A stretch of 64,000 bases of DNA from Alternaria dauci (taxonomy: Eukaryota > Ascomycota > Dothideomycetes > Pleosporales > Pleosporaceae). A program made the translations under genes and the position numbers. Where the stretch lies: contig NC_091278.1 of the NCBI RefSeq assembly GCF_042100115.1, positions 124,001 to 188,000 on the forward strand, given 5' to 3'. Positions 11,263 to 23,149 of this stretch are shown here, in pieces; the first letter of the stretch is position 1, and every line of letters begins with the position of its first letter. The notes under the pieces were generated by a model. That model worked only from the letters and a program-made list of their open reading frames with translations. It was not told the DNA's origin and searched no databases.

Positions 11263-13599
11263 ATGGCAGCAACTGGAATTTTTATCGGCGTCAAAGGACT
11301 TACGTACGAGAATGGAGTAGCCAAAAGTGTTACATCGACAGATTCAGAGTTCAGCTACTACGAGGGCGAGAAGGTGACTTTCTCGATCGGTAGCCTCGTG
11401 CTAGGCTCGTGTATCGGCAAACCGTTTATCACGATATCGGACTTGGCTCCTATTGACACGCCGGTTTTTCATCCCCGAACAGTCAATCGAGCGCGGTTAC
11501 TGTTCAGTCTGACCCCAGGCCAAGGTTTTGAACATCCTGCTATCATTGATCAGAAGGTAAGAAAGTCCTCGCCTTGCTCTTTTCCGCTTGTGTCTTCCAT
11601 CTTTGCGATTATAGATTCTGTTCGTTTGCGCTCTGGTCAGCATCCGCTTACCTCCTACTCAGGTTGAGGATGTCGTTGGAAGCTACGTATCAGGACACCA
11701 CTTGGATTCTGACGACCTGACTACTCTGGATGAACCTCTCGCCAAGGTCTGCAGTGAGCTGCATCTTCGTCCTAAGACCGTGTCTCTTACCCGCAATCAT
11801 CTACGCCGCGAAGCTGCCGGATTCAAAGTACTACGGGACCTTGTGATCCCTTCGCCGGACGGAGATCACATTCTAGCTGATGTTTACCTACCGCTGCAGC
11901 CTGGCGAGAAGTTTCCAGTCCTTGTCAGTTGCACACTTTACGGGCGACGTGTGGCTTGGGGAGGCCCTGATCTGCAAAAAGATCAAAAAATTGCCTGCTT
12001 TGAACAAGCGGAGGACACCTGGCATTCGACACCCGCCGGCACGGACCTACCCTTGCCCAACCTTGGCCCATGGTCCAAGTTCTACACAGGACAGCGCGGT
12101 TTCGAAAATGTAGCTACATTTAACACTTTTACCTACGTGCCGCATGGCTACGCTATGGTCAAGATTGACCCGAAAGGCGTGTCACAGACCCCCGGCGCCC
12201 GGTGGATACCCGGACAGCTTACACGCGATTTTCATGCAGCAGTGGAATGGTCCGCTGAGCAAGCATGGAGCAATGGTAGTGTCGCACTCGTAGGAAGCTC
12301 CTATGGTGCAAATAAACAGTGGGGAGTGGCTGCCATGAAGCCGAAAGGCTTGAAGTGCTTTGTCCCCTATGCCAGTGAGTTTCCCTTGTCCCTGGAAGAC
12401 CCATCTTGTCTCTTTCTAGAGACAATATGAACATGAGCTGACAGACGACAGCTGATATTGATCCTTATCGTGAAGCTGCTTATACTGGCGGCATCCCCGC
12501 AACTCGGTATCTCGAAAACTGGTTCGCTCGAGTCCGAGGGGTTTCCTCCAAGTGGAATGACCAATCGGATATGGAGAAGGCCATGCAGGCTAATTCTGAG
12601 TATAATGCGCTATGGAAGATGCTAGAGACCGATCCAAAACACTCAATGGAGATCCCATGCTTTCTAGCTGCATCGCAGATATTCATGCTTCATGGACGGG
12701 CTGCTTACGAGGCGTGGATGGTTCGGCGTCCCGAGAACACCCATCTCCAGCTCGTCGATTGCAACTATTTCTCATGGCCGAGTCGAGAAGTGGCTGCAAA
12801 AATTCTTCAGTTCCTCAATCACTACCTCAAAGGAGAGCACATATTTCCTCCTGAACGAGTTGGCATCCAGATGAGGCTTGGTTATAAGGCATGGAGCTGG
12901 CGCAAAGAACGACACTGGCCTGTCCCCGGGACACAATACACGAAGTGGCATCTCACCAACAAAGGTCTGTCGACCATTCCTCCATCAGCTGGGTCTACAG
13001 AGACACGCTTTGCATACCAGACAAAGGCGGCTCCCACAAGGAAATCCGGGGTAAGCTTCCAGAGCCCACGGTTTATGGAAGACGTTGACCTAGCCGGCCA
13101 TTTCACCGCCGTATTGAGTGTTTCGTCGACAGCGCCAGATGCTGACGTCGTTACCCTCTTATGGGCAGTCGACGAGGCTGGGCTCGTCATCCCCTACGGC
13201 GCCCACAGCCTCGAGCCGGAGCCAATCGCGAAGGGATTCCTACGTGTCAGTCACCGAAAATTGGACACTGAGAGATCGACTCCATGGCGGCCGGTACATA
13301 CTCACACGAAAGAAGATCTGGCGCTGCTGCAGGGGGTTGACGACGTAGCGGAGATAGCAATCGAGATGTTTCCAGCTGCCTGCCGGGTCCGAAAAGGCTG
13401 GGCTCTGCGACTGGATATCTGCCCTTCTGAGGATCAGCCCGATATACCAGGCTATAAATCGCCTGCGATGCGGCAATTCTACGGAGAGTCGTACGAAGGG
13501 GACGCCAGCGATGGCGTACATGTGGGGGGCGATCGGAAAAATTACATCCTTTGCCCTGTTGTGCCACGGAGCGAGAATTACCCCAACTGCGCAGTATAG
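11263..13599 (+). CDS. CocE/NonD-type hydrolase (X-Pro dipeptidyl-peptidase S15-like) with an extra N-terminal domain
   Basis: Exons 11263-11556, 11663-12374 and 12452-13599 give 717 aa; introns of 106 and 77 bp have GTAAGA..CTCAG and GTGAGT..GACAG borders and join in frame. Residues about 1-98 form a domain with a YYEGEKVTFSIGSLVLGS core, a pattern I associate with bacterial surface or lipoprotein repeats. The alpha/beta hydrolase domain follows, with nucleophile Ser311 in VGSSYGANKQW, a cap region, and a C-terminal jelly-roll-like domain from about 510, the CocE order. Relatives hydrolyse esters, amides or X-Pro peptides. There is no signal peptide at this start, so the enzyme is either cytosolic or has an upstream exon I missed. 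The fold call is firm; the substrate is unknown. Confidence 0.85.
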
Positions 13600-14832
13600 C
13601 TGGGTAAATGTATAGGTCCGGACAGTAGAGACAGAGAGAGATTCAGATTGAATCCCTTGCTTGCTCTACGCTTGTAGGCTATCTACGCATACCTTGACCC
13701 ATCCAGGGACTGATAAATCGTGCCCAGTATCGCACTAAATGGTTTCCGAAGTCTTGTTGTTGAACGATTCGATTCTATTGCCTTGTGTGCTCGATATTGT
13801 TCTGCTGCAGCTAGCGCACGGCTGTACCGTTGGGGTCGCTAATCTAAACGCGTATCTGCTAACCTAACGGCCGGTAGCACTTTCTGTATTAGCTGTACTC
13901 CCTGGCAAGCGCTCTACGGTAAACGCTGGAGGGTGAACCCTATGCTTCTATTTTCACGTTCCGCCTGACTCCTGAGCTGATGAGGACCGAGTAAAAACCC
14001 ACGTTATTGTATCTAGATACTAGTACGCCTCTCTTTGGTGTAGGTTTAACCGACTCGCAGCTAGAGTTGCTATCAATCAGTCTAGTCCAGACCGTTACCT
14101 GTTCATGCCGTTGAAACCTTATACTCTGGCACGGCATGGATATTATTGAAGCTGTAGACATGGCTTTACTCGTTTAGGACGTATGCGCAAATCTTTTAGG
14201 GGTATGTGCTTAGGTTGGTAGAGCAACTACGCTAAGCGCACAGATAACAGTCTGGACTGGACTGATGGATAGCAACTCTGCTCGCAGCCGTGCGCAGTTA
14301 CGACAAAGTGTACGGAATCCGTGAGCTGGTTCTAGTATGGAAAAGGAAGCTTGTGGTAGACTGCATAAGGTTGACTTGCAAACGTCGTTGAACATTACAA
14401 AGCTCGATTTGTTTGTTTAGACCGAAAGAGGAGGAGAGATGGCATGTAGCGTCTTGTATGTGGTCGGTAACGGGACTGGGAGCTCGTGGAAAGCGCAACG
14501 ATTGCCGCCTAACCTACTCTAGTATTCATGCTCGTAATCTTCCGGATTCCGAGTTCCCAAGGCCCGTACTTCCCAGCTCAGCCTCATCTCCCTGACTAAC
14601 CCTAAGCACTTTTCTGTGGTCTAAGCTCGCCACTTATCGACCACCCCCACATCTAGCCTTGGACCCGCCAAGTTGTGATCCCTTTACTGCCTCTGACACT
14701 CTTTGCAACGAGTTTGCTACGAGAGCACCTACTGTTATCCTCATGTTTGACCACAGCCGGCTGCAGCCGCTCGGTCTGATGGTTGACTGACACTATCGCG
14801 CCCTGATTTGAAGGCCATACAAACGAGCGCTT
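13600..14832. other. Intergenic, no supported gene
   Basis: Beyond the CocE-like stop there are only short frames without recognisable domains. A stretch near 14210-14235 resembles a tRNA D-arm, but no T-arm or stem partner follows. Confidence 0.45.
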
Positions 14833-15222
14833 GTTGCAGACAAGGCGTCAACTCACCTGTGGGAGAAACGTGCCATTCCGAAATGGCTTCGCAGCGGTCT
14901 CCCCACGTCCTTACAATCACATCGATTCATCGATCCTGTGCAGCTGCCCTTGTTGCCATCTGGATCGGCCGCCCACCCTGACCTTCAGATAGATCGTGTA
15001 TATGCTTGCCCGCTCTGCGACTCGCTCAGCAGCAGTCTCTATCTCGTGCGGCGTCACCTCTCAACGAAGCATGGCAAGCGGGCGAAGGGGGTTCCGGAGA
15101 AACACTCTAGGTTGAATTACGGAGCATTCCTGGCTATCTCCCATATCTGGTCGATGATAGATCGTTACGCTGACATCTATAATCAAGGCATGCATGTTGC
15201 ATGCATCATGTCCCTAGTGTAG
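14833..15222 (+). pseudogene. Relic of a C2H2-like zinc-finger protein
   Basis: One open frame carries a run with ASTHLWEKRAIPKWLRSG, followed about 40 residues on by a finger YACPLCDSL...LVRRHLSTKH, i.e. C-x2-C-x(about 12)-H-x4-H. The layout recalls the N-terminal part of fungal transposon-associated or OrsD-like (DUF3505) proteins, which are several times longer. Here nothing continues it: the frame stops at 15222 and the next gene is on the other strand. The upstream edge (TTGCAG at about 14839) could be a splice acceptor, but no upstream exon was found. I read it as a fragment left by a mobile or decayed gene; a short live gene is not excluded. Confidence 0.4.
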
Positions 15223-15272
15223 GCCTGCGGCAGCTGTGAACCTCAGACTAGCTAAAAATCCAACTAGAAATT

Positions 15273-17123
15273 CTAGACCTCCCACTTAGCCATGTACCAG
15301 TTAATCTCCTTCAACCTTGCTTCACCATTTCTACGGACATGACTCCTAGCAGCTATGCACGCACCTTCTACAGCGCGAATGAAGCCATCTGGTCCTGCGC
15401 TGTAGACCCATACTGACGCTGGTGCGTCAGCCTCATTCTTCTCAACAGAGGAGGCGTCCTGCGTTTCCAGACTTAGAGCCTTTCTGATATGCATCGCCGG
15501 ATCAAGCCTTCCTTGCTCTGAGCTCACATGAGTGACAAGCTCTAGCCCAGGTGTTCTTGCAGCCATCTCGCTGAGCGCTTGCCATTCCTGGATGGTTGAA
15601 GCCTTTCTGTCTCGAATGGTCCATACAAACGTGAAGCTACTGTCGCCGGTCGATGCTCTCATGTCTAACCACCAGACGGCAAGACTGTATGCGCCCGTCA
15701 CTCCGGTCCCGCCCACGACGCACACAATGTGTGAAGCTGTCTCGAATCGGGTATCGCGCGGTAAGTAAGGTCCTTCAAGGCGGAGTTGCACTTTTGCCCT
15801 GTTATTTTGATTGGGCACCAGGCTGCCCAATTTCCACGTCCACTCCTTATCAAGTTTCTTTTGCTTCTTGCCTTGAGACCTTTGAAAAAGAAAGACTGGG
15901 CCGGATTTGTTGGAGCTGGGCACTGCGGCTGTGAAAGCATGACTCTGCATCTTGCTGACGGCGGGGATATTCAAGTAGTAATACTTGAGTGGATAGCCCA
16001 AGGTGGTGGCCTTCTCTGTGAGAAGATCGATCGTGCTGCGTTCGATCTTCTGACTCCAGGACGGGAATGAAACTCTGTACCAATCTGCACCTGCGTTCTC
16101 TACAATCGCTTCCACTTTGTTGTTCGTTCCACCGGCTTCTCCAGAGAACATGCGCATTCCCCAGTCAATGACATAGAGGCATAAGCCTGGGAAAACGAGA
16201 TAAAAGTCTGTACTAGCGTGTATGCTGGCTCCTATAAAGATGGAAGTGCCGCAAAAACAATGGAAGTAGTAAAACGTGTTGTAGTTCTTCCGTCGAATGA
16301 AAGGTAGAGAAGTCAAGACTATTACGATGACGAAAATGAGGCAGCCAATGCCATTGTATGTGGCGGTCGTGTACCAGGAACTCTTTGTTTCGGACTCTGC
16401 GAGGGTCATTAAAGGGTTTCCTTGGGCAAATGAATGTTCTTTTTCTTCCGAGTCTACGTCAAGAGGAGCCATGGCGTATGTCTATTTCCGTGTTAGTATT
16501 GATTGTGCATTTCAGTCAGGCTTGGTAGTATTTACAAGGTAGGTACCTCCGTGGGCTAGAACAGCAGCCGCGAAAAGGTATGAGACAAGCTTGTGAGCGG
16601 CCATCAACGTGCTGTGATGCACACCGAAAGCTCGGCCTACCAAGCTGTTCCTCGAGACCGGTATAATCAATAAGCCCATAAGATAGTCGGCATAGTGTCC
16701 AGTAACACCAGTAACTGTAAGTAGAATTTTGCCAGTTGTCCAGTCCATAGGATCCGTCCGCAAACTCCAGAAGTCGAGTAGAGAAGGTAACCAGATTGCT
16801 GTTGTAGCAAGAGTGCTGCCAATGATCCAGGTAGACGCTAGAAAGCCGCCTACAGAAATGCGCTGGCGAAGAATCGGGATTTCGAATGGTGTGCAATAAG
16901 CGCTTAGAACCCGGAGAGAATTAAAAGACGACCGTAGGAAAAGAGCAAGGCCGAATATTGCGAGCATGAGATAGAAGGTCGCCAAGTGGACCCTCGTCTC
17001 CCGAGGTAGGTAGTCTTCTGAGCATACGGTGGCATAGCATGGTGCATATGTTAGGCCCATGGTCACACCAAAATATCCAATTGGAATAAGGACGATTGCC
17101 ATAATTCTACTGGCGTGATTCAT
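15273..17123 (-). CDS. Ferric reductase-type transmembrane flavocytochrome (FRE/NOX superfamily)
   Basis: Two exons, 17123-16536 and 16481-15273, around a 54-bp intron (GTAAAT..AATAG with a TACTAAC branch site) give 598 aa. The membrane part has about six or seven hydrophobic segments. Heme-ligand histidines pair with the classic 13-residue spacing: His177 with His191, and His270 with His284. The cytoplasmic part has HAFT (377-380) in place of the FAD-contact motif HPFT, then the NAD(P)H motif GGTGVTG (453-459) and a C-terminal YSAGPDG where CGP is usual. Such proteins pass electrons from NADPH through FAD and two hemes across a membrane to ferric iron or oxygen. The variant motifs make this a divergent member, and metal reduction is inferred, not shown. 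Confidence 0.88.
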
Positions 17124-18773
17124 GATTGAAAAATGTAGAGAAAAAAAAGATATTGTGAGTGAGTTGGCTATGGGATAGAATACTTCTACAGCCCTTATAC
17201 AACACGCAGCTGTCAGGGAGGGCCGTTCCAGTTGTTGGCCCCCTCCATATCACGGGTATTTGGTTCACCCTTGCTCGAAAATCATAAGCATAGCCTTGTA
17301 ACCTACTCTAAGAAAGGAGACGATAGCGAAAGACCCTTGGCACCAAGCACGCCCTTGCCATTTAGGGAGTTGTTCCTATCTTAGCACGTCTGTCCACTAT
17401 AGCTTCGCCCGGAGGTGCTGACGCCTCTGCTTCGACTACTTAATCTGCCCGAGCGTGGCGAGCTTGGTGCCTTAATACGAATACCAAGACCTCCAATTAT
17501 AGGAATGGTTGACGCATATCAAAAGCACGACAAGCAGCAAGAACTTTTTTTTATAGAAAACCTAATATAACTATATTATAATATATCTACTAGTAGCCGT
17601 ATTAGTCTATATAGGCCGTTACGCGTCCCTTTACGTTATTTTAGTACTTATAGGGTTACTATAGTAGCTACTAGCTGGGACGGAACGACAAATTCTCCGA
17701 GCAAGCCACTAAACATGACACGGCTATTAAAGGCAGTGGTAGCCATCTAGTTATAATATAGTAGGATAAGACGCGATAATAGAGCTAAAATAATATATAT
17801 AATATAGTTTGAAAATAAGTAGAACTAAATTAATTAATTAATTAAATAACTTATAGTATACGTAGTCTAACTACTAAGTACTATTATTTCCGCCTTTCTC
17901 AGTCTTTCTCTTGGCTACCTGTAAACTGTAGTAGATGCTCACCAGAACTTTGCAAATGACTGGACAGATGGGATCAGTATATGTTGACGAGCTCGCGTCA
18001 GAGTCATCAAGCTGTGTACTGTTTAGGAAAATGACGCAGGTAGTTTATATGATTTTGAACACTATCTTAAATAAGATCCATTCCAACATCTTACCCAATG
18101 GTCGCAACGAGCACCTTTTTGGACGTTCTCAAAAGTGCATAGGCAAGTGTAACGACAGCGGCTAAGTTCCTTCTCCGCAATTCTGCAGGAAATATCGCTC
18201 TTAGCAATGACCGGTCAATAGTCCCGACGCATAGTGCGGAGACAGAAACTCTAAATTTAATATTTACTATATTATAGGTAAGAAGTAGCCTATTTATATC
18301 TAGCTCTAGTTATATTCCTATAGTAAGCCCCCTTACTTAATAGCTAAGTATTATATATATAACCCTTATTAGTAAATTTTAGCCTTAGCTATTTCTTTTT
18401 AGCTAAACCTAATCTACTATATTTACTATATTCACCAAAGCTTGACCGTTTCTAGCTAAGAACTACTAAGCTACAATTTCTGCTAGTGGTTTGACAGAGG
18501 AGCACTAGAGAATGAGGCGAAGTCTATCTGCGAAGGTGTCTGAACGGAAATAGTTACCGAGAGAGCGGCCGTCTGCTCTCTCTCTCTGTGTGCGTGTCGT
18601 TCGTCGTTACTGCTTCGAGTCGATATCTATTATAACGATGATCTGAATTTTTGGAGACTTTGTGCATCTGTTTATTTAGTAGTACGTACCTTATCTGTAT
18701 TATTTATGGGTATACGTTTATTAAGCTGCAGAAGCTATGCGTTAGCCCCGTTCGAGAAGCTTTTAGAATGGCG
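17124..18773. other. Gene-to-island transition, AT-rich decayed repeats
   Basis: From about 17540 the sequence becomes dominated by TA, TTA and CTA triplets (17540-17690, 17740-17880, 18240-18460), interrupted by normal-composition patches (17900-18240, 18480-18660). This mosaic looks like old RIP-mutated repeat fragments. No protein motif survives, and an ORF at 17935-18165 has no recognisable content. Confidence 0.5.
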
Positions 18774-18778
18774 AAGGA

Positions 18779-19268
18779 TATTATATAGGGGTAGGCTATA
18801 CTTCTCTAAGCTTAGTCTATACTAAGGTAAGATAGACTAAAGCAGTAGTCTATAAGGTAATATAGGGAATAATTAGGTAGAAAAGAGTTATTATTATAAC
18901 TAAAGGATAAACAATACTAATTCTATAAATAATAGAATAACTAGTTAATAATCTATATAAGAGATAAACTATTTAAGTTAACTATAATAAGTGTAATAAT
19001 AAGATTTAATATATTCTTATACCTATTACTATAGGTCCAAGATATCTATATCCTCTTACTATTTCTTAGTATCTCTAGATTCCTTAGATGTTATAGTATC
19101 TTAAGATGTTATAGCATCTATCCTCTTAGCTAGATATCTTATCTTAGCGAGATGCTAGCTACGTAATTACAGCCCCGCTAAGATTATTACCTTCTAACGT
19201 AGTCGCTGGTTAGCCTCTAACCCTAACCCTTACGTCTAGGAGAGAATCCTTCTTATTACCTTGTAATA
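18779..19268 (-). mobile_element. Solo LTR, chromovirus family 1
   Basis: 490 bp matching, in reverse orientation, the 488-bp LTR of the complete element at 22566. Shared blocks include the stretch reading ACTAGTTATTCTATTATTTATAG on the other strand and both ends (TATTA..TAATA in place of TGTTA..TAACA). A 5-bp target duplication AAGGA flanks it (18774-18778 and 19269-19273), so it is an excised element reduced to one LTR by recombination. C/G changes relative to the complete copy are mostly CpA to TpA. Confidence 0.85.
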
Positions 19269-19299
19269 AAGGACTTCTGTAAGGTGATTGTATATCCGA

Positions 19300-20870
19300 G
19301 TGGACACTAGTCTCTCGAGAATATAACCTAATCAAACGTCAACTACTATTAAGGGCCGACATCTAATTATAAAATATATAGTAGAAACCGTACTTACTAG
19401 TTTAAAAGAGGTCCTAGGCCTTCTTAACAGGATAGATAGGTCTACTATATAGAGTCCAAATATTTCGCGGGAGGAGTGTAAGAACACTAAATTAAGCGTC
19501 TATAAGAAAAGAGAAAGAATCAGTATAGACTTTAATAAAGTAAAGGTAGTTAGGCTTAATAGAATAGAATACACTATATCTTATCCTTATAAGACTAGTA
19601 CTATTATATAAGGCTAAAGTTTACGCTAGTTAACCTATAATAATAGAAGTCTAAGGGCGGTTAGATTATATTATTTAAGAGTAAGAGTAGATAATTATAT
19701 ATATTTTAATACTAACCCTAACCCTAATTAACTAAATAAGTCTAACGCTGATAGTATTATTACTAAAGAGCTATACCTTATTACCTACTCCTACCCTTTA
19801 TTATCTTTATAGGTAGTGTACTTATTAATATCTAGTTTAAAGACTTACTACGTAATTAGATCCTTAAAGTAAGCCTTAATAGCTAGATAAATAACTAGCT
19901 TACTCTTACCTAGTTTAAGTACTTTAATAAGTATATAAAGTTAAGCGCTATAGGTATATACTAGCTACTTATAGTTAATAGGTATAAGAGCTATAGCTTA
20001 CTTAAACTCTAAGATCTTTATAAGGAGAAGAATATTATAATTTACTATATACCTTTATATTTATTATACTTACTATAACTTTCTAATATTAGTTACTTTA
20101 CGCTATTAAAGTATAGGTATAGCTATTAATTTTTATCCTTAGTACGTAACTATATTACTTTTATTAGTAAAGAATCCTTCCTCTAAGTATTTAAGCTAGC
20201 TTTTAAATAGTCTTATAACGTATAGGACACAGCTTAGCTAGAAGGGCACTAAGGTCCTAATATAATTACTTCTCTTATTACCTCTATAGATAATAAACTT
20301 ATTCTTAACCTACGCTTTACGCGTAGAAAGACTAGTAAGAATTATTATTATTACTTTCCTAGTATACTATTAGAATATAGAGCTATCCCCTACTATTCTC
20401 TTATAGTGTAAAGTAAATACTATTGCCTATAACTACCCCTTATAAGTCTTTAATAGTAAAAAATATTAAGATAGGCTTTAGAGGTACTAGACTAATCTTA
20501 TATAACTAAGAAGCTATTTTATTAAAGCTTAATATAAGGTTATAGACTCTAGTACTATTATTACTAATATAAAGTATATAAGAGGTATAGATACTATATA
20601 ATATATATAAGATTAAGGTGTAAACTATGCTTATTTAATAGAGGATATAGAACTATTATAAGTCCTCTATAAACTTATTAGATAAAGAGATTAGGTTACT
20701 TTATAAAAGTGTATAGTAAATTATATATAATATAGTATTATTATAAAAGGGATAAGTGTATTTATAAAGTATAATTAATAAGCTTAGAAAGTATTAGTTA
20801 AAAAAATATAAGTATATTTAGCCCCCCTAGACCTTAGGGATAAGGCCTATAGTATTATCTTATTTTATAT
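19300..20870 (+). mobile_element. Decayed pogo/Fot1-like DDE transposase relic
   Basis: In the RIP-altered frame one can follow the order of a fungal pogo-type transposase: a LLIVNRYKSY stretch (normally LLIVDGHxSH) near 19970, a block matching the PPHxSHxLQPLDV-x-FxPLK consensus near 20040-20110, and a tail near 20600. Many stops and Tyr-for-Cys/His replacements fit CpA-to-TpA decay. Ends and terminal inverted repeats could not be found. The class is well supported; the boundaries are approximate. Confidence 0.6.
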
Positions 20871-21193
20871 TACTAAGAAATTTTAAAACTAAGCCTAAAC
20901 TATCCTAGTATATTTAGAAGTCTCCTTTTACCTATAATATCTCTCTATCTATCCTCTATATTATACCTTATACTACCTTAATATTACTACTATTATAATT
21001 ACTACTAATACTACTTAGAGATTAAGAAGCTTTATTATTTTATAGTAATTATATCTTAAGAGTATACGTACTACTATTATTATAATTCCCTTTAAGTAGC
21101 TATAAAGCTTATATATTAGTAGTACAATTACTTAAACTCCTCTATAGGTACTACGTACCTTATAGGTCCTATTACGCTATATCCTAAGCCTCC

Positions 21194-21312
<119 letters not shown>

Positions 21313-21710
21313 ATTAATATTATAATTATTAGATTAATCGTCTACTACCCTATTATTACCTACCCTATACACGCGTTTATTAGCTATACTTACTTAATAT
21401 AATTATAAGATAGGGATAAGCTAGCTAAGGACCTACTATAGCTATCTATTATAGTCCCTACTTATAACTATCTTAATATATACCTCTTACTCTATTATAA
21501 GTATACTTTTAGCTACTATTATATTACTTAGCTTCTTAATATAAATATTCTACTTTATAGTAATAGATAACCTTACTTCTATATTTATCTTAGTACTAGC
21601 TAGTAAAGTAATACTACTTAAGTAAATAAGAGTTATAGTAAATAAGAATTTTATATTAGTCCTTAGTAGTATTATTTAATAAGTTAAGAGAGGAGAGGTA
21701 AGTATCTAAG

Positions 21711-22171
21711 TGTTACGATCTGCGCCTCGAAGGAGACGGGGGTAAGCGTAATGCCTTTGGAGGATCGAGCGGCGTAGTTGAAGGATTACAGCACGGCTAC
21801 CGCGCCGTAGTCACGTAACTGCTCAGTAGTAAGCATCACGCGCTAATCCAGAAACAGGTACTCAGCAGTGAGCAGGACCAGTCAGCTAATGACGGGGGCC
21901 AACTACTGTATCGCTCATCAACGAGCACTCACACGCTCAGTACTAAGCGCAACCCTCATTAGTATATAGATTAGACACTGAACCCCTCTGGCTCAGTGTG
22001 TTCAACTTCGTACAAGACTCTAGTAGTTAATCTAAGGATTCTACTTCGTTCTCATACAACCCCTCGTGATATTATATCGATCTTCTAATCGTGCTATCAC
22101 ACTAACCCCGTCCATCGCACTCACTTATTCCCGAGAACCAACTCTTAGGTCATCTAAGGATAACCTTCACA
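21711..22171 (+). mobile_element. Solo LTR, chromovirus family 2
   Basis: 461 bp starting TGTTACGATC and ending AACCTTCACA. It matches the 463-bp LTRs of the complete element at 39512-46669, in the opposite orientation. Flanked by the 5-bp duplication CTAAG (21706-21710 and 22172-22176). It retains high GC and many CpA sites, so it appears younger or less RIP-affected than its surroundings. Confidence 0.9.
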
Positions 22172-22176
22172 CTAAG

Positions 22177-22560
22177 AAGGGGCTTAAGATACTATAAGGC
22201 TTAAGATTATTATAGATTAAGCTAATTTAATCCTTAGTATACTAGTACTTTATATCTATATTAGTGTTAATATTAAGTACTATCTATAACTCTAGGAATA
22301 GCTACTTAACACTCTTAACGTAGTTATATATTATAAGGTATATAGTATTAAAGAAAGTATTTCTCTTTAGTAGTAAGCTTTAGGATAGAGTATTAAAGTA
22401 GAAGTTAAGAAATAGAAATTTAAAGAGTAGTTACTTAAATATTTCTATAGCCTTAAGTACTATAGTTATAAGCTTAAAGGTAAGCTAGAAACTATAGTTA
22501 TTAACTAAAAAACTCTTCTTTTACTTTAACTCCTCTTCTCCTTAATATTACTATAACTCT
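22177..22560. other. AT-rich decayed sequence between two LTR insertions
   Basis: RIP-like composition; no motif recognised. It is the left-hand target into which the complete chromovirus inserted, and its continuation resumes at 29789, where a pogo transposase tail can be read. Confidence 0.45.
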
Positions 22561-22565
22561 CTAGA

Positions 22566-23053
22566 TGTTACAAGGTAACAAGAAGGATCTCTCCTTGATG
22601 CAGGTCGCATGGTAAGAGACCATCGGGCGACCACGTCAGAAGGTAATAACCAGTGCGGGGCGCTGATCACGTGATAGACATCCTGCCAAGAAGAGCCATC
22701 CCGCCAAGGATAGGATGGCAGGTCGATACAGGATGTCAACCATCATAACTATCCCTCGGAAGGCTATAACTGATGGGATGGCAGTAATAGCAATAGACAA
22801 GGCAACGAGGATATAAGGATGGAAAGGTTTTATTATTACTCTTGTTGTAGTTAACTCAAATAGTTCATCTCTTATACAGATTGTCAACTAGTTATTCTAT
22901 TGTTTATAGAATTAGTATTGTTTATCCTTTGGTTATAATGATAACTCTTTTCCACCTAATCATTCTATACGATACCTCACAGACTACTGCTTTAGTCTAC
23001 CTCGCCTTAGTACGGACCGAGCCTAGAGAAGTATAGCCTAACCCCGTGTAACA
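22566..23053 (+). repeat. 5' LTR of the family 1 chromovirus
   Basis: Starts TGTTACAAGG and ends CGTGTAACA, forming the TG..CA ends of an LTR. The internal region begins CTTTGACTACC; no TGG-type tRNA primer site is obvious there. Confidence 0.93.
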
Positions 23054-23149
23054 CTTTGACTACCTTGGATATTAGTGGACGTTTAACTAACAGGACAGCC
23101 TGATTAAGATTCAATAATGGCTTATTAGGGAAACGCGCAGAACAACAGG

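Noticed and set aside
14205..14240. D-arm-like sequence GGTTGGTAGAGC
   Set aside because: No clover-leaf partner stems or B-box downstream; chance match.
19210..19235. Telomere-like CCCTAA repeats (also near 19705 and 23150)
   Set aside because: Only two or three units each, inside repeat relics; not a telomere or chromosome end.
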